Shown: positions 7,778 through 16,127 of the stretch, piece after piece
Position numbering within the stretch: position 1 is the stretch's first letter
Layout of the letters: every line of letters begins with the position of its first letter
Source: DATADF01 sp046263155
GTDB taxonomy: Bacteria > Actinomycetota > CADDZG01 > WHSQ01
DNA: 41,144 nucleotides
Direction: 5' to 3'
Assembly: GCA_046263155.1 (NCBI GenBank)
Contig: JBHELF010000043.1
Coordinates: 1-41,144 of the forward strand
Notes under the pieces: generated by a model
What the model saw: the letters and a program-made list of their open reading frames with translations, nothing else
The model's database searches: none
Told to the model about the DNA's origin: nothing
Made by a program: the position numbers and the translations under genes

Positions 7778-8939
7778 TGATCCAGAGCGAGACGTGGGCC
7801 GGCTGCAGAGTCTTGCCGACTACGCCGAGTACGTCCGTTCTCACGGCTTCGATCGCGATCTCGTCTCGCAGTCGGGACGCAAACCCATCAAGCGCTTGCA
7901 CAGAGTCGTACTTCCGCCGATAGAAGCGTCGATCGATAAATGCCTGGATACGACTGCGCAGCGGCCTGAACAGCGCGGCGACCGCAAGGGTCGAAGCGGC
8001 AACGGCGACATCCGAGTCGCGTGTGATGGGATCGAGCACGCGACTCAAGGTCACAACGACCAACAGATAAAGCGCGAGCAGCGACGCGGTCAGGGCACCG
8101 TAGACGAGAGTGCGGTTGATGATGACGTCGATGTCGTAGAGCCGGTACTTCAGAATCGCCACCCCGCAGGCCACTGCGATCAGCACCAGGCCCGCAACAG
8201 AGAACTTGCTGCCCACGGCCATTGTGGCCGGAATGGCTCCGAAGACGAGCGACACGCTCGCGAATAGGGCCGCGTAGGAGAACCACTTCAGCTGTTGTCG
8301 TCGCACTCCCCGCGAGTGGACTAGTCGGCCGACGAGTGAGCCGGCTGCGGCAACTATCGACAGCATCATGGAGGAGACGACAAGCGTGAAAACCGTCTCA
8401 TAACGAGCTTCACTGCTATTAAGTGTGAAGGGATTGGCAACCTGGAAGGTTTGAATGGTTGGCGCATAAAAGGCCGCGACAGCAACGGTGCACAGGCCCG
8501 TGAAGACGATGGCGCCCAGGATCACTCTGCGCCCCTTCGAGTCGATGCGCTCGTCCGGGAAAATCAGCACGAGGGCCCCGACTGCGGCTATCAAGGGCAC
8601 CCAGATCCACTCGGCGATCCACGCGAAGTAAGTCGCCGCAGGTAGGTCGGATGCGGGAAGCAGCCCGGCCGACGCATACTCTTCCGTCAAGTACTGCACG
8701 CCGGAGGCGAACCCCAGGAGAGTGAAGATCCATCCCACAGGGTTCGTCGAACGCCGCCCCACTATGAGGCCGACGGAAGCAAAACTCAAAGCCAAGATGC
8801 CCTCGAAACCGGGAAGTCCCCACTCGTCGTTGACATTTGGATTGTGAGTCGTCAGGTCGATCCACAGGCCGATCGCAGACAGGACCACGGCCCCGATAAA
8901 GGCGCCAGCAGCAATGCGCCCCCGACGTTCCGGCGTCAT
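7761..8939 (-). CDS. Tandem membrane sensor-like protein, copy 8 of 8
   Basis: A 392-residue protein with about 8 hydrophobic segments, then the conserved soluble end shared by the whole array: KYRLYDIDVIINRTLVYG, DSDVAVAASTLAVAALFRPL, FIDRRFYRRKYDS, and a final DVLGVVGKTLQPAHVSLWIN. It contains the array motifs NPVGWIF (about residue 67) and RRQQLKWFSYA (about 214). No His-box, ATPase, GGDEF or other output domain follows. In actinobacterial sensor kinases and phosphatases this region sits directly before a GAF domain. This copy is last in the array; its start overlaps the stop of copy 7 (ATGA) and its stop overlaps the SRPBCC gene. Confidence 0.8.
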   Translation of the reverse strand: MTPERRGRIAAGAFIGAVVLSAIGLWIDLTTHNPNVNDEWGLPGFEGILALSFASVGLIVGRRSTNPVGWIFTLLGFASGVQYLTEEYASAGLLPASDLPAATYFAWIAEWIWVPLIAAVGALVLIFPDERIDSKGRRVILGAIVFTGLCTVAVAAFYAPTIQTFQVANPFTLNSSEARYETVFTLVVSSMMLSIVAAAGSLVGRLVHSRGVRRQQLKWFSYAALFASVSLVFGAIPATMAVGSKFSVAGLVLIAVACGVAILKYRLYDIDVIINRTLVYGALTASLLALYLLVVVTLSRVLDPITRDSDVAVAASTLAVAALFRPLRSRIQAFIDRRFYRRKYDSVQALDGFASRLRDEIAIEAVRTDVLGVVGKTLQPAHVSLWINGGVQ

Positions 8940-10138
8940 GACGACCTCAGCCAGAGAGAGGCGTGCCGCGGCTGCAAGGTGCTGCTGACGACGCCGAGCA
9001 CGTCGTCCCTGACCACGTCGATCTCGATCTCGTCGCGGAGCCGCGACGAAAACTCATTGAGAGAGCGCGCCGCGTCGTACCGCGCGCGATAGAAGCGTCG
9101 ATCGATGAAAGTTTGGACACGCGAACGAAGAGGTCGAAAAAGCGCAGCGACCGCCAGCGTCGAAGCGGCGACGGCGATATCTGAATCACGGGTAACCGGA
9201 TCGAGCACGCGACTCAAAGTCAGGACAATCACCAAATAGCTCATCAGCAACGCGGCCGTCAGTACACCGTAGACGAGCGTGCGATTGATGATCGCGTCGA
9301 TGTCGTAAAGGCGATAGCGGAGGATGGCGACTCCGGTCGCGGCAGGGATCGTCAGGTTCGCGAAGCTCGTGAGCATGCCAAGAACGGGGACGCTGACTGG
9401 ATCTTCGGTATGGAAAATAAAAGCCGCGGCAAGCGTCATGAAGACGAGAGAGACGACAAATAGAGCGACCGCGTATGCGACCCATTTCAGCTGTCGACGC
9501 TCCTCGCCTCGGGCTCGAACGAACCTGGGAACGATCGATAGACCGCACAGGAAGACGGCCACCATCAACAGCTGGTTGGCGACGATGTCGAGCATTGCCC
9601 CGCCGGGAACATCGCTGGGACCCGGGCTTCGTAGCAGTGTGCGGGCGTCGACATCCCAGATGCCGAAAGCTGCAATGGCCGATGCAACGATGAGTCCAAT
9701 AACGATGGAGACGAGCCAGCGCCACCGAGGAGATGGGGGCGCCCCCGTAGGAAACAGCAGGAAGAAAAGGGCAACCAGGCCGAAACCGGGTATCCAGACC
9801 CAGAAACCGAGCCAGGCTGCCAAATGCGTGAATGGGAACGACCAGCCGGACGACACCGCGGCGTGGGCAAATTCCTGCCCGAAGAAATTGAGGACCATGA
9901 ATAACCCAATCCCTGCGCATAGCCAGCCGATCAGGTTGCGCGGGTGCCGCCGGATGATTAGCGCACCGACCGCACCGAATCCGACCATTGGGATCGGCCA
10001 AGTCACATCCGCAAATGAAAACGGCTCCACAGCGAGGATCGCTTGCTGCATGGTCCCGACAGCGATTCCCGAGATGTAAAGCAAGAGGATCAACAGGAAG
10101 CAAGCGGACCCGCCGACGCGAAGTAATCGTCCGCTCAT
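8936..10138 (-). CDS. Tandem membrane sensor-like protein, copy 7 of 8
   Basis: A 400-residue multi-pass membrane protein. The hydrophobic N-terminal half includes HPRNLIGWLCAGIG and a loop LLFPTGAPPSPRWRWL, the array's FP-x-G-x-x-PS-x-RWR motif. RQLKWVAYAVALFVVS follows, then the conserved end: RYRLYDIDAIINRTLVYG, SDIAVAASTLAVAALFRPL, FIDRRFYRARYDAARSLNEF, and HASLWLRSS at the terminus. It differs from its neighbours by Ala in place of Val in DIDAIINRT. ATGA overlaps link it to copies 6 and 8. Its predicted extracytoplasmic and membrane half is clearly diverged from the other copies, which would fit a different stimulus. Confidence 0.8.
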   Translation of the reverse strand: MSGRLLRVGGSACFLLILLLYISGIAVGTMQQAILAVEPFSFADVTWPIPMVGFGAVGALIIRRHPRNLIGWLCAGIGLFMVLNFFGQEFAHAAVSSGWSFPFTHLAAWLGFWVWIPGFGLVALFFLLFPTGAPPSPRWRWLVSIVIGLIVASAIAAFGIWDVDARTLLRSPGPSDVPGGAMLDIVANQLLMVAVFLCGLSIVPRFVRARGEERRQLKWVAYAVALFVVSLVFMTLAAAFIFHTEDPVSVPVLGMLTSFANLTIPAATGVAILRYRLYDIDAIINRTLVYGVLTAALLMSYLVIVLTLSRVLDPVTRDSDIAVAASTLAVAALFRPLRSRVQTFIDRRFYRARYDAARSLNEFSSRLRDEIEIDVVRDDVLGVVSSTLQPRHASLWLRSS

Positions 10139-11355
10139 GGCTGCGTCTCCCGAAGCCAGAGCGAGACCTGTTTAGGTTGGACAGTTTGTCCCACAACGCC
10201 GATGACTTGCGAACTCACGACGGCGACATTGACCTCGTCGCGCAGGCCGGCTGAGAACGCATTCAATGCTCGCGCGGCGTCGTATTTGGCGCGATAGAAA
10301 CGCCGGTCCACGAACCCTTGTATGCGTCTGCGGAGCGGGCCGAACAACGCGGCGACCGCGAGCGTCGAAGCCGCCACGGCGATGTCCGAATCACGCGTAA
10401 GCGGATCTAGGACACGGCTCAGAGTCACCACAATGAGCAGGTAGCTGGTCAGCAATGACGCGGTCAGGACACCGTAGACAAGCGTGCGGTTGATAATGAC
10501 GTCGATGTCGTAGAGGCGGTATCTCAGAATGGCGATACCGGCGGTCACTGGGATGCTCGACAGCCCCACCCCGATCAAGATCGCCCCCGCCCATTCCGTT
10601 AGCAGAGAGTCTTGCCTGAGTTGCGGCGCCAGAAAGTTCGTAGCCAAGTTGACGGCCACGCCAAGCACGATGAATCCGGCGGATAATGCGAGCCACTTCA
10701 GCTGTTGGCGGCCGACCCCAGTCGAACCTCCGAATCTGAATAGGAGTGATGCGGCCGCCCCCAAGAGCCCGATCCCCAGGAGCAGCCACGCGAAGTCACC
10801 CACCGTGGTCGCGACGCTGGAGCCACGTGTAAACAAGGGATTCGCAAGTCCGAGTGCTGGTCGCCCGGGGCGAAACATGCCACTTCCGGCGAGCCCCACA
10901 AGGGCGGCCGTGATTAGCCATGCAAGAGGACGCCACCGGCGCGAGGGAAGTCGTCCGTTGGGGAAGAGCAAGAGCAATAACAGAATGGGCGCCCACAGCC
11001 CGACAGGGGTGAGCCATTGTCCCATCCACGCGAACCAGCCAGCAGCAGGTAGGTGAGTAAGTCTTGATGCGGATAGCTGAATGTAGTTCTCGATCAGGGT
11101 GCCCAACGCGAACGTGGCACCCGAAGCAGAGAAAAGCCAGCCGATGGGATTCTCGGTTCGTCTGGTTGCAAGTACCCAACCGAGCGCGGCCAGGGCGAGA
11201 ACGGCGAGGATTCCTCCTATCTGCGCGAGTGGAGATGAGGCGAAGTCGCTGCCGATGTCGGGAATCTGCAGATAGACGATCAAGCTAGCAGCGGCGATCA
11301 GACACGTTACGGAGGCGATCACCAGCCCGAACGTGCGCGCTCCTTCGCGCGTCAT
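10135..11355 (-). CDS. Tandem membrane sensor-like protein, copy 6 of 8
   Basis: The frame is open to 11379, but I place the start at ATG 11355. It overlaps the upstream stop in the same ATGA arrangement as the rest of the array and has AGGAAG 5 bases ahead. The product has 406 residues. Array motifs are NPIGWLFSASG, LLLFPNGRLPSRRWRPL, GVGRQQLKWLALSAGF, RYRLYDIDVIINRTLVYG, SDIAVAASTLAVAALFGPL, FVDRRFYRAKYDAARALNAF, and QVSLWLRETQP at the end. There is no catalytic domain. The role, inferred from domain context, is a membrane input module for the partner-switching genes downstream. Confidence 0.8.
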   Translation of the reverse strand: MTREGARTFGLVIASVTCLIAAASLIVYLQIPDIGSDFASSPLAQIGGILAVLALAALGWVLATRRTENPIGWLFSASGATFALGTLIENYIQLSASRLTHLPAAGWFAWMGQWLTPVGLWAPILLLLLLFPNGRLPSRRWRPLAWLITAALVGLAGSGMFRPGRPALGLANPLFTRGSSVATTVGDFAWLLLGIGLLGAAASLLFRFGGSTGVGRQQLKWLALSAGFIVLGVAVNLATNFLAPQLRQDSLLTEWAGAILIGVGLSSIPVTAGIAILRYRLYDIDVIINRTLVYGVLTASLLTSYLLIVVTLSRVLDPLTRDSDIAVAASTLAVAALFGPLRRRIQGFVDRRFYRAKYDAARALNAFSAGLRDEVNVAVVSSQVIGVVGQTVQPKQVSLWLRETQP

Positions 11356-12548
11356 AACGCTTCCTCGGGTTTGATCCACACAGAGGCATGAGTCGGCTGC
11401 AGGGTGCCGCGCACCACATCGAGGACGTCCGAGCGAACGACGTCGACGGCGATCTCTTCCCGCAGACGCGTCCCAAAGTCTTCGAGTGCCCGTGCGGCGT
11501 CGTACTTGCGCCGATAGAACCGTCGGTCGATGAATGACTGGATGCGGCTGCGAAAAGGACGAAACAGAGCCGCGACCGCCAACGTAGAGGCCGCGACCGC
11601 AATGTCGGAGTCACGCGTGATTGGGCCCAGGAGGCGGCTCAGGATTACAACCACGAGCAAGTAAAGCGCAAGCAGCGATGCAGTGAGCGCACCATAGACA
11701 AGCGTGCGGTTGATGATGACGTCGATGTCGTAAAGCCGGTATCTCAGAATCGCTATCGCGATGCTGACCGGGAAGGCCAGGATCGCCACCATAATGATGA
11801 GTGTCACAGGTACGTCGCCGAGATCGCCGAACAACCCTTGCAAGCCCGGCACGCTTAGAAGGCACGCTAGGACCACTCCCGCACCGAAAGCGATCCATTT
11901 CAATTGCTGGCGTTCGTGGCCGCCGGCTCGTCTGAACCGAACAATTGGGCTCGCCAAGGCAAGGACAAACGCCGCGAGGAAGAGGGGGCCGGCGATGCTC
12001 CGAATGAGGTCGACTGGCCTCTTCAGGAAACTGATGCCGATCGGATTGAGGTAGTCAGGAAACTCCTCAAGAGGGCCTGGCGCGAACATCGCGATCAACA
12101 TCCACACCACTGCGATCCCAAGCAGAGTTCGAAGGAGAATTCGCCAGCGCGAGGAAGCGAGGCGTCCATCGGGCAGTAGCAGCGGGACAAACGTGAACAT
12201 CACCAGTGCGGCCGAGAAAGAGACGTTCGCTCCCCACCCAAACCAAGCCGCCGTACCCGCATCAACCTTTCCTGACGCCAGTCCCGTGTCCCCCAGGAAA
12301 AGCCCAATCACAAGAAGACATGGAGCAGCACAGAAGATCCAACCGAGCGCGCGCCTCGGAAATCGACCGACGACGAGCGCGCCGGTAACGGGAAAACCAA
12401 CGAACGAGCAGGCCCAAAGCGCGTCGATCAGCCGAATGGGTTTCGCATCTCCTGGCGGATTGAAGCCGAAGTAGATAGCCACACCCAGGCCGACAACAAA
12501 AAGGGCGACCATCATCCACGCGACACGCCTCGCCGTCCGATCGCTCAT
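11352..12548 (-). CDS. Tandem membrane sensor-like protein, copy 5 of 8
   Basis: A 398-residue multi-pass protein. The N-terminal half has RRALGWIFCAAPCLLVIG and LLLPDGRLASSRWRILLR, then ERQQLKWIAFGAGVVLA. The conserved end is RYRLYDIDVIINRTLVYG, ITRDSDIAVAASTLAVAALF, FIDRRFYRRKYDAARALEDF, DVVRGTLQPTHASVWIKPEE. Stop and start overlap its neighbours by 4 bases on both sides. At DNA level it shares an exact 20-base block (11709-11728) with copies 1, 4 and 8, so this region may recombine between copies. Same family and same absence of an output domain as the other members. Confidence 0.8.
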   Translation of the reverse strand: MSDRTARRVAWMMVALFVVGLGVAIYFGFNPPGDAKPIRLIDALWACSFVGFPVTGALVVGRFPRRALGWIFCAAPCLLVIGLFLGDTGLASGKVDAGTAAWFGWGANVSFSAALVMFTFVPLLLPDGRLASSRWRILLRTLLGIAVVWMLIAMFAPGPLEEFPDYLNPIGISFLKRPVDLIRSIAGPLFLAAFVLALASPIVRFRRAGGHERQQLKWIAFGAGVVLACLLSVPGLQGLFGDLGDVPVTLIIMVAILAFPVSIAIAILRYRLYDIDVIINRTLVYGALTASLLALYLLVVVILSRLLGPITRDSDIAVAASTLAVAALFRPFRSRIQSFIDRRFYRRKYDAARALEDFGTRLREEIAVDVVRSDVLDVVRGTLQPTHASVWIKPEEAL

Positions 12549-13744
12549 TGCGTCCCCCCGGCACGCAGCCAGACAGAGGCGTGTGTAGGTTGAACCGTCG
12601 TTCCCACAACGGCCAAGACGTCGCCCCGAACCGCCGAGATGTCTACTTCGTGTCTGAGGCGCGTCCCGAAATCGGCAAGCGCCTGGCCGGCGTCGTATTT
12701 AGAGCGATAGAAGCGGCGATCGATGAATCCCTGGATGCGCGCGCGCAGAGGACGGAAGAGGGCCGCCACAGCCAGCGTGGAGGCGGCGACCGCAACATCA
12801 GAGTCGCGCGTCACGGGATCCAACACACGGCTAAGCCCGACCACCAGCAAGAGGTAACTCGTCACCAGTGCTGCAGTCAGCGCTCCGTACACGAGCGTGC
12901 GGTTGATGATGACGTCGATGTCATAGAGGCGGTAGCGGAGAATCGCAATCCCGGCTGCTACCGGAATGAGCGCGATCACGATGCCGTAAGCCACAGCCAT
13001 GCCCCCAATCCCCGGAGTAAATCCCAAGACAAACCACCCGGCGACCAAGATGACGGCTGCGAATGCGAACCATTTGAGTTGCACACGCTCGACGCCTGTG
13101 GACCTCTTGAAGCGCAGAACAACGGAAACGCCCGCGACCGCAGCCGATCCGAACATGACGGGAAACAACAAGATCGATGACATCGATTCGGTGTTGTCCG
13201 GATCCAACCAGGTTGCGCCGGGAATACCTATCGGATTACGAAGTGTGCGCTTCGTTCCCTCGATGTCCAGGCGGGGATCGAGACTTATCAATACCGTCAA
13301 CAAGCTCGCGGCCAGCACAGTGCCTACCAAGAACTTTCTCCAGCGGCGGGACAACGGGGTCCCTGTCGGAAATAGGCAGGGCGTCGCCACGAGAGTGAGG
13401 ATCCAAAACGGGATCCAGTTCCACTCGCCGAACCAAGCGGCTAGCCACGCTGCGGGCAAGGGGTTGGGGTGGGATTCCGCGGTAGCGAAAACCGAATACT
13501 CGACGGCCAACGCCCCAAGGGCCCAGAGGACTCCGATAGCACAGAAGATCCATCCCATCGAGTTTTCGGGCCTTCGGCTCAGAATCAACGCCCCGACAAC
13601 CACGAACATCCCGGTCGCAAGAAGAATCGAGATGTCCGCTCTGCCGATCTGGCCGTTTGCGATGGCAAGGGCCACAGCCGCGATTGCGGCCGCCGTGAAA
13701 GAGACGAGTGAGCCAAGCGCAATGGGAAAGCCGAACCGCTTCAC
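12545..13744 (-). CDS. Tandem membrane sensor-like protein, copy 4 of 8
   Basis: The frame is open to an ATG at 13768, but GTG 13744 overlaps the upstream stop as GTGA and has GGAAGAGAG just ahead, matching the 4-base coupling of the other seven genes, so I prefer it (399 residues, beginning MKRFGFPIALGSLVSF). Motifs are RRPENSMGWIFCAIG, CLFPTGTPLSRRWRKF, GVERVQLKWFAFAAVILVA, RYRLYDIDVIINRTLVYG, VTRDSDVAVAASTLAVAALF, FIDRRFYRSKYDAGQALADF, and HASVWLRAGGTQ at the end. Tryptophan-rich segments such as WLAAWFGEWNWIPFWILT before the PS-x-RWR-like loop are a recurrent feature of the array. Confidence 0.78.
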   Translation of the reverse strand: MKRFGFPIALGSLVSFTAAAIAAVALAIANGQIGRADISILLATGMFVVVGALILSRRPENSMGWIFCAIGVLWALGALAVEYSVFATAESHPNPLPAAWLAAWFGEWNWIPFWILTLVATPCLFPTGTPLSRRWRKFLVGTVLAASLLTVLISLDPRLDIEGTKRTLRNPIGIPGATWLDPDNTESMSSILLFPVMFGSAAVAGVSVVLRFKRSTGVERVQLKWFAFAAVILVAGWFVLGFTPGIGGMAVAYGIVIALIPVAAGIAILRYRLYDIDVIINRTLVYGALTAALVTSYLLLVVGLSRVLDPVTRDSDVAVAASTLAVAALFRPLRARIQGFIDRRFYRSKYDAGQALADFGTRLRHEVDISAVRGDVLAVVGTTVQPTHASVWLRAGGTQ

Positions 13745-14949
13745 AGGGGCTCTCTTCCATTCAGCCACAGCGAGGCATGACTTGGTTGCAGGGTGGTTCC
13801 AACGACGGAAAGCACGTCGCCACGAACAGCCTCGATATCCACCTGGTCGCGTAACCGCTTTCCGAAAGTGGCCAGCGCCCGACCTGCGTCGTACTTTCTC
13901 CGATAGAAACGTCGGTCGATAAATCCTTGAACCATGGTTCGCAACGGCCGGAAGAGTGCCGCCGCGATCAATGTCGAGGCGGCGACCGCTACATCGGAAT
14001 CCTTAGTGAGTGGATCCAGTGCTCGACCCAAGCCGAAAACGGCGGCCAAGTAAGAACCCAGGAGGATCGCTGTTAGGAGAGCGTAGACAAGGGTTCGTCT
14101 AATGATCAGATCGATGTCGTACAGGCGATAGCGCATGATCGCAATTGCCACTGAGACCGGCACGACGAGCGCACTCAGCCCGCTCACGACCGTCAATGCC
14201 GAGCTGTTCTCCCCAACCTCCATCAAGTTGAAGACAACTTGGCCAGCCAGATACGCCGACGCCGCATAGATAAACCACTTGATCTGGGCGCGGCCCATCT
14301 GATTCGAGACCCGATAACGGAATACCAGTGACAGAAAAGACGCAAGCAGCGCCGGAAACAGAATGAAGCTTCCTATGCCGGCCAATATTTCGGCAACTGA
14401 GGGGGGAATAACTCCTGCCAGCGGAGCCCGTATTTTGGGATGGCTGTAGAGAGTGGGCTCAAATACGACGCTGGTCTCGACAAGGAGTGTGCCGACCAAA
14501 CCAAGGAACAGCACAATTCGCCATCGCGGCGAAGGTAGTCGCCCATTCGGGAAAAAGAGAAAAAGAAGCATCGTGGCCACAACCAGTTGCGGAAGCCACA
14601 CGACTTCGGACAACCACGTAATTACGACGGCACCTGCTCCATTTGCTTCCTGCGCAAGTGCGTGTTCGCCGTAGGCCGAAAAGGCCGCCTGCAGGCCCAG
14701 TCCCAAGCCCGCCAAAAGAAAGAGCCATCCGATCAGATTGTTCGTTCTGTAAACAATGTAGAAGCCAACGGCAGGAAAGGCCAGTTCGACCACGAGGAAA
14801 ACGGCGAGCGGCAGCGGAAGAGACCCGTTGACTACGAATAAAGCCAGGCCGGTGCCAAAGAACATCAGCGTCGCCGCGAGAGCTGCCCACGCCCATGCGA
14901 GTCGCCGCCCCGCTCTAGATGCCGCCTTGTTCGGCGCGCGGGCTCTCAT
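13741..14949 (-). CDS. Tandem membrane sensor-like protein, copy 3 of 8
   Basis: A 402-residue multi-pass protein and one of the two most diverged copies. It has NNLIGWLFLLAGLGLGLQ, LFFPNGRLPSPRWRIVLF, GRAQIKWFIYAASAYLAG, then MRYRLYDIDLIIRRTLVYAL, KDSDVAVAASTLIAAALFRP, FIDRRFYRRKYDAGRALATF, and HASLWLNGREPL. The Asn of IINRT is replaced (IIRRT) and TRDSD has become TKDSD. Its start overlaps the stop of copy 2 by 4 bases and its stop overlaps the GTG start of copy 4. Its basic N-terminus (MRARAPNKAASRAGRR) should stay in the cytoplasm. Confidence 0.8.
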   Translation of the reverse strand: MRARAPNKAASRAGRRLAWAWAALAATLMFFGTGLALFVVNGSLPLPLAVFLVVELAFPAVGFYIVYRTNNLIGWLFLLAGLGLGLQAAFSAYGEHALAQEANGAGAVVITWLSEVVWLPQLVVATMLLFLFFPNGRLPSPRWRIVLFLGLVGTLLVETSVVFEPTLYSHPKIRAPLAGVIPPSVAEILAGIGSFILFPALLASFLSLVFRYRVSNQMGRAQIKWFIYAASAYLAGQVVFNLMEVGENSSALTVVSGLSALVVPVSVAIAIMRYRLYDIDLIIRRTLVYALLTAILLGSYLAAVFGLGRALDPLTKDSDVAVAASTLIAAALFRPLRTMVQGFIDRRFYRRKYDAGRALATFGKRLRDQVDIEAVRGDVLSVVGTTLQPSHASLWLNGREPL

Positions 14950-16127
14950 TGCATCTCACTTCCGTTCAGCCACAGCGAGGCGTGACTCGGTTGCAAGGTC
15001 GTGCTAACGACTCCCAGAACGTCGCCACGGACGACTTCCAGATCGACCTGCTGCCTCAAACGAGCGCCGAATTCCTGCAGGGCCGACTCGGCGTCGTACC
15101 TAGCCCGATAGAAACGGCGATCGATGAACATTTGGATGCGGCGACGGAGGGGACCGAACAGCGCGGCAACGGCCAGCGTCGAAGCGGCTACGGCGATGTC
15201 GGAATCGCGCGTGACGGGCTCGAGCGCGCCGCCGAGCCCCACGACTATCAGCAGATAGCAGACCAAGAGCGCGGCGGTAAGTAGACCGTAGACAACGGCA
15301 CGGTTGAGAATCGTGTCGATCTCGTAGAGCCGATAGCGCAGGATGGCAACACCCATCGACAGCGGAATCGCTAGTAGGCCAGCCATATTGATGAGGAAAC
15401 CCGCATAGTCCGGTTCCGGCATTTCCAACAGCCCGTCCAAGATTTGGACGCTGATGAAACAGATTGGGAATGCCGTCGCGCCCGCGACGAACCACTTCAT
15501 CTGCTGTCGCTCTGTGCCCTGCGAGCGAAAGAATCTGATTATGAGCGAGGCAAGTGCCGCCACGACAACGACGCCCAACATGGTTTCCGAGAGATTCTTG
15601 ACGAAGCCCGCGTCTTCGAGTCGCCAAATACCTAGTGGGTTGGCAACGCTGGGGATATTGTCAATCCGACCCTGCTTGAATGCCTGCAATACCACCTGAA
15701 TGCCTGTAGCGACGACGGCCAGCCAACCCAATACTCGCCAGCGCGGCGATAGAGGTTGACCTGATGGAAACAGCAGGAATACGAGGATGAACGCTCCGAA
15801 TCCCGGAATCGTGACCCACAGGGTGAGCCACGCAGCTATAGACGCGAGCGGGAGGTTGGCGCGGTCCAACTCAAATGCATAGGAGGCGTAGGCCTCAACG
15901 AAAAGACCGCCTGATATACACAGCGCCGTCCCAAGCAGCAGCCACGCGATGACGTTCCCGGGACGGTTAATGGCTACGGCCGTCCCGACTCCAGCGACAC
16001 ACAGCAGCCACAGACCGATCACTGAATGCGCAAACCACTCATGCAAGGGCACATTCATGGCGATCGTTGCTCCTACAAGGAGAACGGTTACTCCCAATGC
16101 GAGGAAAGCTGCCAGGCGACGACTCAT
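14946..16127 (-). CDS. Tandem membrane sensor-like protein, copy 2 of 8
   Basis: A 393-residue multi-pass protein. Motifs are NVIAWLLLGTALCISGGLF, LLFPSGQPLSPRWRVLGW, GTERQQMKWFVAGATAF, then RYRLYEIDTILNRAVVYGLL, SDIAVAASTLAVAALFGPL, FIDRRFYRARYDAESALQEF, and HASLWLNGSEMQ. With copy 3 it is the most diverged: the core reads YEIDTILNRAVVYG rather than YDIDVIINRTLVYG. ATGA overlaps link it to copies 1 and 3. No output domain follows the conserved end. Confidence 0.8.
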   Translation of the reverse strand: MSRRLAAFLALGVTVLLVGATIAMNVPLHEWFAHSVIGLWLLCVAGVGTAVAINRPGNVIAWLLLGTALCISGGLFVEAYASYAFELDRANLPLASIAAWLTLWVTIPGFGAFILVFLLFPSGQPLSPRWRVLGWLAVVATGIQVVLQAFKQGRIDNIPSVANPLGIWRLEDAGFVKNLSETMLGVVVVAALASLIIRFFRSQGTERQQMKWFVAGATAFPICFISVQILDGLLEMPEPDYAGFLINMAGLLAIPLSMGVAILRYRLYEIDTILNRAVVYGLLTAALLVCYLLIVVGLGGALEPVTRDSDIAVAASTLAVAALFGPLRRRIQMFIDRRFYRARYDAESALQEFGARLRQQVDLEVVRGDVLGVVSTTLQPSHASLWLNGSEMQ

